Shown here piece after piece: positions 25,344-34,610 of a stretch of 64,000 bases of DNA (within the stretch, counting starts at the first letter, position 1; the number at the start of each line of letters is the position of its first letter). The stretch is taken from the NCBI RefSeq assembly GCF_049310025.1, contig NZ_JBJYKD010000006.1:60206-124205 (forward strand), given 5' to 3'. This stretch comes from JBJYKD01 sp049310025. GTDB taxonomy: Bacteria > Bacillota > Thermosediminibacteria > Thermosediminibacterales > Tepidanaerobacteraceae. Under the pieces are notes generated by a model. The model searched no databases and was not told where the DNA came from. It saw only the letters and a program-made list of their open reading frames with translations. Both the position numbers and the translations under genes were made by a program.

Positions 25344-25646
25344 TTATTCCATTTCGGGTATTTCTCCCGGTTCAAAAAGGGCCTTTATTATCTTTTTAGC
25401 GTCTTCATTGGCGATGGAGTAAATCACCTCTACGCCGTTTCTTCTTCCTTCAATAATGCCTTTGGACTTGAGGATCGCCAGGTGCTGTGATACCGTCGAC
25501 TGAGGCAGTTCCAGGCAGCTCTGCATTTTGGAGACGTTGCAGTCTTTCGACATCAGCCGGCAGACAATGCACAATCTCGCCGGGTGGCCAAGGGCTTTTA
25601 AAATCTCCGCGGTTTTGATAAGTTTGTTTTTATATTCACCGTCCAT
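25344..25646 (-). CDS. ArsR/SmtB-family winged-helix regulator
   Basis: A 100-residue winged-helix protein with ILKALGHPARLCIVCRL at the start and the recognition helix in LPQSTVSQHLAILKSKGII. Four Cys residues (26, 29, 36, 44) lie in and before the recognition region, with CIVC forming a CxxC pair. That pattern is compatible with a thiol/persulfide or metal sensor, though it is not a classic ArsR or SmtB site. The ATG at 25646 follows GGGAGG; a TTG two codons earlier overlaps it. No obvious target gene is adjacent, so it may control itself or a distant operon. Confidence 0.85.
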   Translation of the reverse strand: MDGEYKNKLIKTAEILKALGHPARLCIVCRLMSKDCNVSKMQSCLELPQSTVSQHLAILKSKGIIEGRRNGVEVIYSIANEDAKKIIKALFEPGEIPEME

Positions 25647-25679
25647 TTTCAACCTCCCGAAAGAAAATCTTATATATAA

Positions 25680-25709
25680 ATATTATGATATAAACGGCCC
25701 TGTTGTCAA
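25680..25709 (-). promoter_or_regulatory. Sigma-A promoter of the ArsR-family gene
   Basis: Read on the minus strand: TTGACA (complement of 25704-25709), an 18-base spacer, TAATAT (complement of 25680-25685). AT-rich near-palindromic sequence around the -10 (ATATAAATATTATGATATAAA) could hold the repressor's own operator. Confidence 0.6.
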
Positions 25710-25870
25710 ACGCATATTTATATCTTTTAACTTTACAGAAAATTGAATAGCGCCCCAGAGACTATACAAGCCATATGACTGTTAGATGAAAGGGGATGGG
25801 ATAAGGTTGGCCTTATTTGCGCATTAGTGCACAGACATATATTCGCATTTTTCAGTAAAAGCTGAGTTTA

Positions 25871-27061
25871 TCATAATATTTTTTTAAGCTGGATGGATTT
25901 ATTGTTAATTATATAAGAAACCAGATGTATATTTTGCCACAAACCTGACAAATAAGGTCTGCGAGGTAGAACAAATTGCCTTTTTCCAATTTCTTTTGTA
26001 AGATTTATAATATTTTGGGAAAATCCGTTTGCGATTAAATAAGCTTTTATGAGATTGTAATCTCCACCGGCTGTGTTATAAGCCACCCAATCTACATATT
26101 TCATTAATTGGCCAATGGGATTTATTTCCATGCTTTCTACAGAAGTTATAAAGTCTTTTTTAACTTCTATAATTAAATATTCAGAGGCAATAGGACTGGC
26201 AAAAGGATAAACTGGTTTTTCTTTAATCCCGAATATATCAATTTTATCCATATAAGTTATTGGCTTATATGGTGATGCGGAAACTTGATTTGCTATATAG
26301 TTCCATGGTCCACTAAATATGTTTGATACCGAAGTGGGGTCATGAGTTAATTTTGAAACAAGCCAGGTTTGTAATATTGCTTCATGCTTTATTTTATCAT
26401 CTTGAATAAATTTTGAAATTAATTCATCAACATCTATTTGATATTCCGCCAGGTTATAACTTTCATTGATATAATGATGGTAGTCTTCAGGTGCGGAATA
26501 AAATATATCATTTTCATCAGGATTATCCCAGCAATCTAGATTTTTTCGAATTAGTAATTGCAAAATAAAATTGCATTCTGTAGTATCCATTTTAATAAAA
26601 CTAAGACCCTGGAAGGTTCTCAGAGATCTAACCATGTTACTCCTATCACTCATTAGTACTTCGTCCATATCAAGGCCCTTTTTAAAAAAATGGGGGGCCG
26701 GCTTATAAAACACAACCCAGCGGATATCATAATCGGCTGGAACATTTTCATTCCAGAGAAGAGCCTTATTTTTGCCGCGCTCGCCGGCAAAGTAAGATTT
26801 GGGGTAATTGCATAATGCCACAGGTTTAGTGGTTAATTCTTTATTCAATGATACGATTTTTCCTACGCCGTAAATTATTCTTTTTATAAAGAAAAAAATA
26901 AATTCCCCTTCTTTCATAGAACAATAATCTGCCAGAGTATACTCGTGGGCTGGGGACCACTGCCCGTTTTTTGGATACTTTATTTTTGTTCCATAAAAAC
27001 CATTTTTAATATATAATTCCAGAGTGTCCAGACTATCCAGCGAGATTAAATAACCACCCAT
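25871..27061 (-). CDS. Putative restriction endonuclease with a PD-(D/E)XK core
   Basis: A 396-residue protein without a family I can name. The C-terminal half has a likely PD-(D/E)XK nuclease core: Glu in KHEAILQTWLV (about 227), Asp in MDKIDIFG (275), the EVK triad in EYLIIEVKKDF (299-301) and a following QLMKYVDWVA helix. The N-terminal half (about 1-200) contains an FFFIKRIIYGVGKIV stretch that resembles an EVE/PUA-like DNA-reading fold, by pattern only. It is divergent from the two DNA methylase genes at 27277 and 28255, which strongly suggests the cleavage partner of a type II restriction system. The gene is AT-rich compared with its neighbours, a sign of transfer. The ATG follows AAAGGAG. 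Confidence 0.6.
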   Translation of the reverse strand: MGGYLISLDSLDTLELYIKNGFYGTKIKYPKNGQWSPAHEYTLADYCSMKEGEFIFFFIKRIIYGVGKIVSLNKELTTKPVALCNYPKSYFAGERGKNKALLWNENVPADYDIRWVVFYKPAPHFFKKGLDMDEVLMSDRSNMVRSLRTFQGLSFIKMDTTECNFILQLLIRKNLDCWDNPDENDIFYSAPEDYHHYINESYNLAEYQIDVDELISKFIQDDKIKHEAILQTWLVSKLTHDPTSVSNIFSGPWNYIANQVSASPYKPITYMDKIDIFGIKEKPVYPFASPIASEYLIIEVKKDFITSVESMEINPIGQLMKYVDWVAYNTAGGDYNLIKAYLIANGFSQNIINLTKEIGKRQFVLPRRPYLSGLWQNIHLVSYIINNKSIQLKKIL

Positions 27062-27276
27062 AATGATGCTCCTTTTCTATATTAGAATTTTTTATTGCGC
27101 AACAACTTTATTTTATTTATTCTATTTGGAAATAAGTAATTCCTTCAAAGAAGTTTTATTTTGTCAAGGTCACCTGTTGAAAAAACTTGTGGGATAGAAT
27201 TATATTAATGGAGAAGGACTTTATAAAAAAATGTCGAACTAATGTTTTTATAAAAAGTATTTTTGGAGAGATAATA

Positions 27277-28230
27277 ATGTTAACTAGACAATCAGTTGTA
27301 ACAAAACATGCGGAAAATGAAGCAATTAAAGCAAAACCCTTTTTAAAATGGGCCGGAGGGAAAGGACAGTTATTGGACACATTTAAACAGTACTTTCCCA
27401 AGGAATTAGCAAGCGGAAAAATCAAAAGATATGTAGAGCCTTTTCTGGGAGGAGGGGCTGTATTTTTTCACATAGTGCAAAATTATGATGTTGATGAGTT
27501 TTATTTGATTGATATAAATGAAGAACTGATCCTGACATATAAGGTAATCCAGAATGATGTTCACGAGTTGCTTCAACAGTTAAAATGTCTAGAAAATATC
27601 TATCTTTCACTTTCTGTAGAAAAAAGAAGAGAATTTTATTATAAAATAAGGAGAGATTTTAACAAAGAAAAGGCCAAATTTAATTTTAGTGAATACGATG
27701 TCAATTGGATAAAAAGAGCAGCGTATGTTATATTTTTAAACAGGACATGCTTCAATGGCTTATTTAGAGTCAATTCAAAAGGAGAGTTTAATGTTCCTTT
27801 TGGTAGATACAAAAATCCTAAAATTTGTGATGAAAAAAATTTATTGGCTGTAAATAAGTGTCTTCAAAAGGCAGTTGTTTTACAAGGTGATTTTGAAAAG
27901 TGTTTTACTTATGTAGATAAAAGTACATTTGTGTATTTAGACCCTCCATATAGACCCATTAGTCAAACTGCCAACTTTACGTCTTATTCAAAAGATAACT
28001 TTGATGATGAAGCCCAGAGAAGATTGGCAAGGATTTATAAAGAAATGGATGCTAAAGGGGCAAAGTTGATGTTAAGCAATTCAGATCCAAAAAATGAAGA
28101 TCCACAGGACAATTTTTTTGAAGACTTATATTCTGGTTTTAACATATTTAAGATCAAGGCATCTCGAATGATAAACTGTGATGCAACAAAAAGAGGAGGG
28201 ATTAGCGAACTCATAATAACTAATTATTGA
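27277..28230 (+). CDS. Dam-like (D12 class) adenine-N6 DNA methyltransferase
   Basis: A 317-residue alpha-type N6-adenine methylase. The SAM motif is FLKWAGGKGQLLDTF (about 22-36) with YVEPFLGGGAVFFH, and the catalytic motif is YLDPPYRP (DPPY at 222-225); FLNRTCFNGLFR is also conserved. This class usually methylates GATC-like sites, as in DpnM. The ATG at 27277 has a GGAGAG site; an in-frame GTG at 27187 would add 30 residues without family support. With the second methylase and the divergent nuclease it forms a restriction-modification island resembling the DpnII layout. Confidence 0.9.
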   Translation: MLTRQSVVTKHAENEAIKAKPFLKWAGGKGQLLDTFKQYFPKELASGKIKRYVEPFLGGGAVFFHIVQNYDVDEFYLIDINEELILTYKVIQNDVHELLQQLKCLENIYLSLSVEKRREFYYKIRRDFNKEKAKFNFSEYDVNWIKRAAYVIFLNRTCFNGLFRVNSKGEFNVPFGRYKNPKICDEKNLLAVNKCLQKAVVLQGDFEKCFTYVDKSTFVYLDPPYRPISQTANFTSYSKDNFDDEAQRRLARIYKEMDAKGAKLMLSNSDPKNEDPQDNFFEDLYSGFNIFKIKASRMINCDATKRGGISELIITNY

Positions 28231-28254
28231 AAAATTTGCCACCGGTGATTGATT

Positions 28255-29064
28255 ATGAAAATTTCTGCTGGAAACTTAAACGATTTTGAACTGGAAAGCA
28301 CCACTGTATGGTCGTTTCCTGAAAGAGGAAAATGGTGTACTCATAATTCAAGTTTTAGAGGCAACTTTGCCCCTCAGATTCCAAGAAACTTAATACTAAA
28401 GTATTCCAGTCCCGGTGATATCATACTGGATCCAATGGTAGGTGGCGGGACAACTTTAATTGAAGCTAAATTGTTGAATAGGAATGCAATAGGTATAGAT
28501 ATTAACCCTGATTTTGTTGAATTGACCAAGAAAAATTTGAATTTTCATGTGGATAACAATTCTGTTCAAAAAGTTTATGTCGGCAACGCTCTGAATTTGT
28601 ACAATATTAAATCACAAAGTATCGACTTGATAATCACTCACCCGCCATATGCAAATATAATAAAATATTCAAATGGAAGAATAAAGGGTGATTTATCTAA
28701 CATATCAAGTATTCAAGAGTTTTGTGATGAGTTTGAGATTGCTATAAAGGAATTTTATCGTGTGTTAAAACCAAATAAATACTGCTGTATTTTAATAGGA
28801 GATACTCGAAGAAAAAAGCACTATGTTCCACTTTCTTTTTTTGTATTAGAAAGATTTTTCAGGCAGGGATTTATCCTGAAAGAGGACATAATAAAGATAC
28901 AGCATAATTGTTCGACAACTAATCCTTGGAAACTTAAAGTAAAAAAATATGATTTTTATTTAATTATGCATGAACATCTTTTTATATTTAGAAAACCTGA
29001 TAAAAATGAGGATTTATCGATATATAGAGATAGCACGAAAATAGTAATAAAAGGTTTAGAATAA
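28255..29064 (+). CDS. Second DNA methyltransferase (N4/N6 type, THPPY motif)
   Basis: A 269-residue methylase with motif I DPMVGGGTTLIEA (from residue 59), GIDINPDFVELT, and the catalytic loop at 128-132 reading THPPY instead of the usual TSPPY or DPPY. The C-terminal part carries the RRKKHYVPLSFFVLERFFRQGF block seen in this class. It may methylate the other strand of an asymmetric site, or single-stranded DNA as DpnA does. It starts 24 bases after the first methylase, with a GGTGA site. Confidence 0.85.
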   Translation: MKISAGNLNDFELESTTVWSFPERGKWCTHNSSFRGNFAPQIPRNLILKYSSPGDIILDPMVGGGTTLIEAKLLNRNAIGIDINPDFVELTKKNLNFHVDNNSVQKVYVGNALNLYNIKSQSIDLIITHPPYANIIKYSNGRIKGDLSNISSIQEFCDEFEIAIKEFYRVLKPNKYCCILIGDTRRKKHYVPLSFFVLERFFRQGFILKEDIIKIQHNCSTTNPWKLKVKKYDFYLIMHEHLFIFRKPDKNEDLSIYRDSTKIVIKGLE

Positions 29065-29096
29065 AAGCTATATCTTTTTATTTTTTTCAACATATC

Positions 29097-29125
29097 TATA
29101 CAACCATACATCTATATGATATAAT
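29097..29125 (+). promoter_or_regulatory. Likely promoter of nagR
   Basis: TATAAT (29120-29125) with a weak -35 (TATACA, 29097-29102) at 17-base spacing. The surrounding ATCTATACAACC and ATACATCTATATG segments could be GntR half-sites. Confidence 0.45.
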
Positions 29126-29144
29126 TTATATGGAGGTGGGCCGG

Positions 29145-29858
29145 ATGGTGATAGATAAGAAAAGCCCCATACCTGTGTATTTTCAACTGAAAAATTTTAT
29201 CAAGGAAGATATTGAAAAGCGGGGGTTGAAGCCCGGGGACGCCCTGCCCTCCGAACGGGAATACTGCGAACGCTTCGGCATAAGCCGGATGACGGTGAGG
29301 CAGGCGCTCAAAGAACTGGAGCTGGAAGGGGTTATTGTCAGGGAAAGGGGCAGGGGCAGTTTTGTGGCCATTCCCCGCATTGAGCAGGAAGGTCTGATGA
29401 GTTTTACCGAGATGGTAACAGCCAGGGGTATGAAGCCTGAGACCGAAATGATAGAGTTTTTGAAGATTCCTGCGGAGGGCCTTGCCGATATGCTGGGGAT
29501 TGAGGCGGAAGAGGAAGTATACAAAATTACGAGGCTGAGAAAAGCTGACGGGTTTCCTGTGGCTCTCGAGACGGTTCACATTCCGGGGAAATTTGTCCCC
29601 GGTATAGAAAAGAAAGACCTTACCGGTTCGCTATACAACCTTTTGCAGATGGATTATGACATGGAAATAAGATGGTCAAAGACCAGCTTCTCCGCTGCTA
29701 TGTCCACGCCTTTTCTGGAGGATCTGCTGAAGCTGGAAAAGGCAACTCCGCTTTTGAAGGTGGAAAGCGTGAACTTCTCTGCAGAACCGGTCTATTTTGA
29801 AATATCCTATTACAGGTCCGACCAGTTTAAAATAACTGTAAACCTGAACCGTAAGTAA
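29145..29858 (+). CDS. nagR: GntR/HutC-family regulator, likely N-acetylglucosamine regulator NagR
   Basis: A 237-residue regulator with an N-terminal GntR winged helix (PIPVYFQLKNFIKEDI, LPSEREYCERFGISRMTVRQ) and a C-terminal UTRA effector domain (about 90-235; ITRLRKADGFPVALETVHIP). Proteins of this type bind GlcNAc-6-P or GlcN-6-P and repress nag genes. The ATG at 29145 follows GGAGGTGG. It precedes nagB and nagA on the same strand, as in Bacillus. Confidence 0.85.
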   Translation: MVIDKKSPIPVYFQLKNFIKEDIEKRGLKPGDALPSEREYCERFGISRMTVRQALKELELEGVIVRERGRGSFVAIPRIEQEGLMSFTEMVTARGMKPETEMIEFLKIPAEGLADMLGIEAEEEVYKITRLRKADGFPVALETVHIPGKFVPGIEKKDLTGSLYNLLQMDYDMEIRWSKTSFSAAMSTPFLEDLLKLEKATPLLKVESVNFSAEPVYFEISYYRSDQFKITVNLNRK

Positions 29859-29962
29859 TCCGTGTGATATTTTTGACGGGCCGTTACCGCCGCCAAAAAT
29901 GACCTTTAACACGAAATTTAAATTTTAGAGGAAATTAAAAAATTATCGGAGGTTGACGTGAA

Positions 29963-30709
29963 ATGCAGTTAATAATCGAAAAAAGTTTTTCCGACATGAG
30001 CAGTAGGGCTGCCGGAATTATTGCCGGGGAAATAATAAAAAAGCCTGACCTGGTGCTGGGCCTGGCCACCGGCAGCACCCCTCTCGGCACTTACAGGGAA
30101 CTTATAAGAATGCACAGGGAAGAAGGATTGGATTTTTCCGGGGTGGTGACTTTTAACCTGGACGAGTATTACGGCCTGTCTCCGGATAACCCCCAGAGCT
30201 ACCACTATTACATGTACGAAAACTTCTTCAAGCATATAAACATAAAGCCCGAAAACATCCACATACCCGACGGCATGGCCGAAGACGTGGAAGCTCACTG
30301 CCGGAAGTACGATGAGGAAATAGCAAGGTACGGGGGCATAGATCTGCAGCTTCTCGGAATAGGGCGGAACGGGCATATAGGTTTTAATGAACCGGGGGAT
30401 GAGCTTCTGACGGTTACCCATTTGACGGAATTGACCCAGGACACCATAAGGGCCAATTCGAGATTTTTCAATTCCATCGAAGAAGTGCCAAAAAAAGCCA
30501 TTACCATGGGCCTTGGCACCATAATGCAGGCCAAAAAAATCCTGCTGCTGGCCAGCGGCGAAAACAAAGCAAGGATCATGGCGGAACTGCTGGGTGAAGA
30601 GGCGGTTTCCACGAAAGTCCCCGCGTCTTTCCTGCTGCTGCACCAGGATGTGACGGTGATAATTGATGAAGAGGCTGCAAAACTTTTGAAAAAAAGGCAG
30701 ACAATATGA
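29963..30709 (+). CDS. nagB: Glucosamine-6-phosphate deaminase NagB
   Basis: A 248-residue enzyme: GLATGSTPLGTYRELIR, FNLDEYYGL (catalytic Asp) and GIGRNGHIGFNEPGDE are textbook NagB. It converts GlcN-6-P to fructose-6-P and ammonia. It sits between nagR and nagA, 104 bases after nagR and 76 before nagA, so probably one operon. Confidence 0.96.
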   Translation: MQLIIEKSFSDMSSRAAGIIAGEIIKKPDLVLGLATGSTPLGTYRELIRMHREEGLDFSGVVTFNLDEYYGLSPDNPQSYHYYMYENFFKHINIKPENIHIPDGMAEDVEAHCRKYDEEIARYGGIDLQLLGIGRNGHIGFNEPGDELLTVTHLTELTQDTIRANSRFFNSIEEVPKKAITMGLGTIMQAKKILLLASGENKARIMAELLGEEAVSTKVPASFLLLHQDVTVIIDEEAAKLLKKRQTI

Positions 30710-30785
30710 ATGTCGTAAACTTTAAAAACGAGAAACCTTAACCGGAAAACCATAAAAATATAATAACTTGCGGGAGGAATCTTTG

Positions 30786-32042
30786 ATGATAACGGCAATT
30801 AAAAACGCCCGGGTAATAACTCCCTATGAAATTCTGGAAAATCATGCGGTGATAATAGAAGATGGCAAAATTGCGGGCGTAGAAAAGAATAACGAATTGG
30901 AAGGAAGGAGTTTTGACAGGGTTATAGACGCCGGGGGAAATTACCTTTCTCCCGGCTTTATAGATATCCATAACCACGGCAATTCCGGCCATGATGTAAT
31001 GGATTCCACTTTTGATGCTCTGGATTCAATGGCGCGCTTTCATGCAAAGCACGGCGTTACGGGGTTCCTTGCCACCACCATTACGTCATCCGTCGAAAAT
31101 ATAGAGAAAGCCATAAGAAACGTGGCGGATTATATGAGTTTTCAAGAACGGGGAAATAGCTGTACCGGGATCGAAGACAAAACTGGAACCGCTGGAGGAG
31201 AAACGGAAACAAAAAGCGGCCCGGCTCATAAAGGAAATTTGAAGGCCGGACTCCTGGGTATTTACCTGGAAGGTCCCTATTTTTCCATGGCCAGAAAGGG
31301 AGCTCAGCCCGCCGAATACATAAAAAATCCCTCGGTCGGAGAGGTGGAAAATTTTATCAAGATATCCCGAAACACCATAAGAATTGTGGCTCTTGCTCCG
31401 GAACTTCCGGGAGCGCCGGAGGTCATATTTTATCTCAAATCCAGGGGCATAACCGTATCCGCCGGCCATACCGACGCCGGCTTTGCCGAGGCGAAAAGAG
31501 GGATAGACTGCGGCATCACCCAGGCCACTCACATATTCAACGGCATGAGGGGTTTTTCCCACCGGGAACCGGGCGCGGCGGGAGCTTTTCTCACCGATGA
31601 AAGGGTGGCATGTGAGATGATCTGCGACGGCGTGCACCTTCACCCGGCGGCTATGAGGCTGGTGTCAGGGGCCAAAGGGAAAGACGGAATCATCCTTATT
31701 TCCGACGCCATGATGGCCTGCGGTCTTTCAGACGGAGAGTATGAACTGGGAGGGCAGAAGGTAATGGTGAAAAATGGACAGGCAAGGCTTGCCGACGGCA
31801 CTCTGGCCGGTTCCACCCTGACTATGAATAAGGCCGTATACAACATGGTCCACATGGTGGGGGTTTCCCTCTGCGACGCCGTGCGTATGGCGACATTAAA
31901 TCCCGCCAGGGCTTGCGGCCTTGCCCGTAAAAAGGGCAGCATAGAGGTGGGGAAAGATGCGGACCTTGTGATATTTGATGATAATGTAAATGTAATTGCG
32001 GTCATAATTGGCGGAAAATCCGGCTCAATTCCGATAGTGTAA
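30786..32042 (+). CDS. nagA: N-acetylglucosamine-6-phosphate deacetylase NagA
   Basis: A 418-residue amidohydrolase. The metal motif DIHNHGNSGHDVMD, GIYLEGPYF, VSAGHTDA, ATHIFNGMRG and LISDAMMACG are all in order. It deacetylates GlcNAc-6-P for NagB. It is longer than most (about 380-400) because of a hydrophilic insertion near residues 122-154 (Thr/Gly/Glu/Lys-rich). The ATG at 30786 follows GGGAGGAA; an upstream TTG overlaps that site. Confidence 0.94.
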   Translation: MITAIKNARVITPYEILENHAVIIEDGKIAGVEKNNELEGRSFDRVIDAGGNYLSPGFIDIHNHGNSGHDVMDSTFDALDSMARFHAKHGVTGFLATTITSSVENIEKAIRNVADYMSFQERGNSCTGIEDKTGTAGGETETKSGPAHKGNLKAGLLGIYLEGPYFSMARKGAQPAEYIKNPSVGEVENFIKISRNTIRIVALAPELPGAPEVIFYLKSRGITVSAGHTDAGFAEAKRGIDCGITQATHIFNGMRGFSHREPGAAGAFLTDERVACEMICDGVHLHPAAMRLVSGAKGKDGIILISDAMMACGLSDGEYELGGQKVMVKNGQARLADGTLAGSTLTMNKAVYNMVHMVGVSLCDAVRMATLNPARACGLARKKGSIEVGKDADLVIFDDNVNVIAVIIGGKSGSIPIV

Positions 32043-32182
32043 AATTTTTATAGGTTAAAAATCAGGAAAACGGCGGACGTATGTAGAAAAAAGACCTCAC
32101 CTCTTTTGAACAGGATGAGTTAAAAAACTCAACAGGAAGATGAGATCATATAAAACTAATTCAACCTGTATTACAAAAATTC

Positions 32183-32732
32183 TTGCTTGTCGCAGAAAAA
32201 GTAATTGAATTACTGGATGGCAAATACACCTATCCAAAATTTGAAATGGAACCGAAAAGATTGCTAAATGACCTGGGAAAAGAAATCTGCACAGAAATAC
32301 TTCATGAACTTGCTTGCCCTCAAGAGAATTGGGTCCAAAACGCACAACATGATAAAATAACTCTTGAAGGGGAGCAAAGGAAGAATTTTTCTACTGAAGA
32401 AAAGCTCGCTATCTTATCCGAAGCTCAGAGCTCATGTACCACTAAAGTTGCTGTCTGTAGGAAGTACGACATATCAAAAACTACAATAGATTACTGGAGA
32501 AAAAAACTTTTGAATCCGAATGACAATAACTATGATGATGAAAAAGTAAATCTTAGAAAAGAAAATATTAGCTTTGTTCCATCATTGTTGAAAAAGATTT
32601 CATGAGCGAATACCAGTAAGGTCGCCTGAAAGAAACCCGAATATTGAAAGATTTCATAGAACCTTGAAAGAAGAATATGGTAACATAAATGATTTTGCAA
32701 GTTTTAGGTCATTTTTTAAAGGCCTGGATTAA
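32183..32732 (+). pseudogene. Chimeric insertion-sequence remnant (IS3-type OrfA and integrase tail)
   Basis: An open frame (32183-32605, 140 codons) has an N-terminal helical part (KVIELLDGKYTYPKFE, LGKEICTEILHEL), possibly from an ISLre2/UPF0236-type transposase. It then shows a clear IS3-family OrfA helix-turn-helix (FSTEEKLAILSEA, KYDISKTTIDYWRKKL). After the stop, in another frame, SPERNPNIERFHRTLKEEYG (about 32621-32680) is the end of an IS3 integrase core, closing at TAA 32730-32732. Most of the catalytic domain is missing. It is a dead, rearranged element. Confidence 0.7.
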
Positions 32733-33310
32733 TTATATAAAATTTAACTTTTGCGAAAGATCTCGCTAATCCATAAATTTATGACTTTATTACACATTGC
32801 ATTTTATGAAGCTTTTTAAAGAAATGCTGTGAATCGTGGCGTGTTGGTCGTTTAAGTCCAAATAATAGGGGGCCAGTACACTATACTATTAAATTTCCAA
32901 TTTTTGGAAATGAAGATAGGGTTTTCTGTGGGTTTGAGGGCGATATTTTTCAATGAAAACGGACTTTAAGTTGCAAAAGTGGTGATTATATTTTACATCT
33001 CTGTAATAAATTAAAATAGCCTTTGCAAATAATGGTTTTGTCGTTGGGATCGACGTTACTGAAAAGAATTACTATGTAAGGATATAGCAAAGATGGCTGC
33101 TGGCGTCCAGTTTCAAAGAATAAAGAAAAAACAAGGTCTTAAACAAGTGACCATTATAAAAGGCTCCTGACTTGGTTTTTAAAGCAACATGGATATATAA
33201 TAGTTCGAGCAAACCTGTTACATGTAAAGGAAAGAATGCAGATAACAGTCCGAAAAGAGTAATCAAAAGGACACATTAATCTCAATAACTCGTAAAAGAA
33301 GGGAAATTTT
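32733..33310. other. Non-coding debris, possibly including an IS110 transposase start
   Basis: No intact gene. At about 33034-33082 a plus-strand frame reads GFVVGIDVTEKNYYVRI before a stop, resembling the N-terminal DEDD start of IS110-family transposases (FVVGIDVAK...). The rest, AT-rich, shows nothing I can assign. Confidence 0.35.
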
Positions 33311-33313
33311 TAA

Positions 33314-34528
33314 ACTGCTCCTCCCCGACAAAGAATTTCCGCCGAAACGGCTCCCATCTTCTTACCAAACAAGGTCGGCGGTTACATGCCGGCGAAACCT
33401 GAAAGCCCCAATATAGAACAAAATGGCAATCCGAATGCTGCGTTAATAGCTCTTTCAAAGGGATATGTGGTGGCATCGCCCGGTGTATGCGGTCGTACAT
33501 TAAAGGACGAAAATGGGCTATATACCGGCAAGGCACCTGCCTGCAATGTGGACCTGAAGGCAGCAGTTCGATACCTCCGCTATAACGACAAGATTATGCC
33601 AGGTAGTGCTGAAAGGATCATTTCCAACGGCACTAGTGCGGGCGGAGCACTCTCCGCACTGCTTGGTGTAACTGGAAATAATATGGATTATGAATCTTAT
33701 TTGGAGGTAATCGGTGCCGCTAGTGAGCGTGACGATATCTTTGCCGCCTCCTGCTATTGCCCCATTACAAGTCTAGATAACGCTGACATGGCATATGAGT
33801 GGCAGTTCAATGATATAAACGATTACAATTTCGGTGGGTGAAAGGGCACGTTAACGGAGGAACAGATTAGGGTTTCTAACCAACTAAAAGCTATGTTCCC
33901 CCAGTATCTGAATTGTCTAAGGCTTCAGAAGGCTGACGGGACTGTGTTAATATTAGACTTAAACGGCAACGGTACTTTTAGAGATTATGTCAAATCCTTT
34001 TTAATTTCATCGGCGCAAAAAGCCCTAAATAGAGGTGAAGTCCTACATAGTATGAGTTGGATAGCAATAAAAGATGGAACCGTAGCAGATGTCGACTTTG
34101 ACAAATATGTCGCGTACGCCACCAGAATGAAGCCTGCTCCTGCTTTTGACGCTTTGGATTTAAGCAGCTGGGAGAATAACTTGTTCGGCACGTCGACTGT
34201 TGACAACCAACACTTTACTAAGTTCAGCAAGGATAATAGCACGAAAGACGGCTCCCTTGCTGAGGCGAAAAGAGTGAAGATGATGAACCCAATGAACTAC
34301 ATCGGTACCAAGGGGACCACAACCGCTCAGTACTGGCGGATTCGTCACGGCGCCCTTGATAGAGATACTTCTTTAGCCATTCCTATTATCCTAGCTACAA
34401 AGCTACAGAACGAAGGCTTCGACGTTGACTTCGAAATACCGTGGGGTATAGGACACGGTGGGGATTACGACCTAGATCAGCTCTTTGCCTGGGTTGACAA
34501 TATAATAAGAAAAAACACATTGCGATAA
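33314..34528 (+). pseudogene. Broken subtype-B tannase / feruloyl-esterase-like hydrolase
   Basis: Two open stretches in one frame (33314-33838 and 33842-34528) are separated by a single TGA at 33839-33841. The first holds APIFLPNKVGGYMP, KGYVVASPGVCGRTL and the nucleophile elbow SNGTSAGGALSALLG; the second ends with the catalytic His region GIGHGGDYDLDQLFAWV. These are the marks of bacterial subtype-B tannases and related alpha/beta hydrolases. The signal peptide and start are missing: the frame is cut by a TAA at 33311. So the 5' end is lost and one nonsense codon interrupts the rest. Its freshness suggests recent decay. Confidence 0.8.
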
Positions 34529-34573
34529 GTCCAATAGATAAAAATAAAAAATAATCAAAATAGGGTAATGATA

Positions 34574-34610
34574 TTGAACCCCCCAGTTACCACTGGGGGG
34601 TTCAATTATT
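34574..34610. terminator. Strong hairpin terminator after the esterase remnant
   Basis: TTGAACCCCCCAGT (34574-34587) pairs perfectly with ACTGGGGGGTTCAA (34592-34605) around a four-base loop, followed by TTATT. Group IIC introns typically insert directly downstream of such hairpins, and an intron-like sequence starts at 34611. Confidence 0.75.

Noticed and set aside
33839..33841. In-frame TGA in the esterase read as selenocysteine
   Set aside because: There is no family precedent for Sec here, the 5' end of the gene is also lost, and I see no obvious selenocysteine-insertion hairpin after the TGA. A nonsense mutation is simpler.
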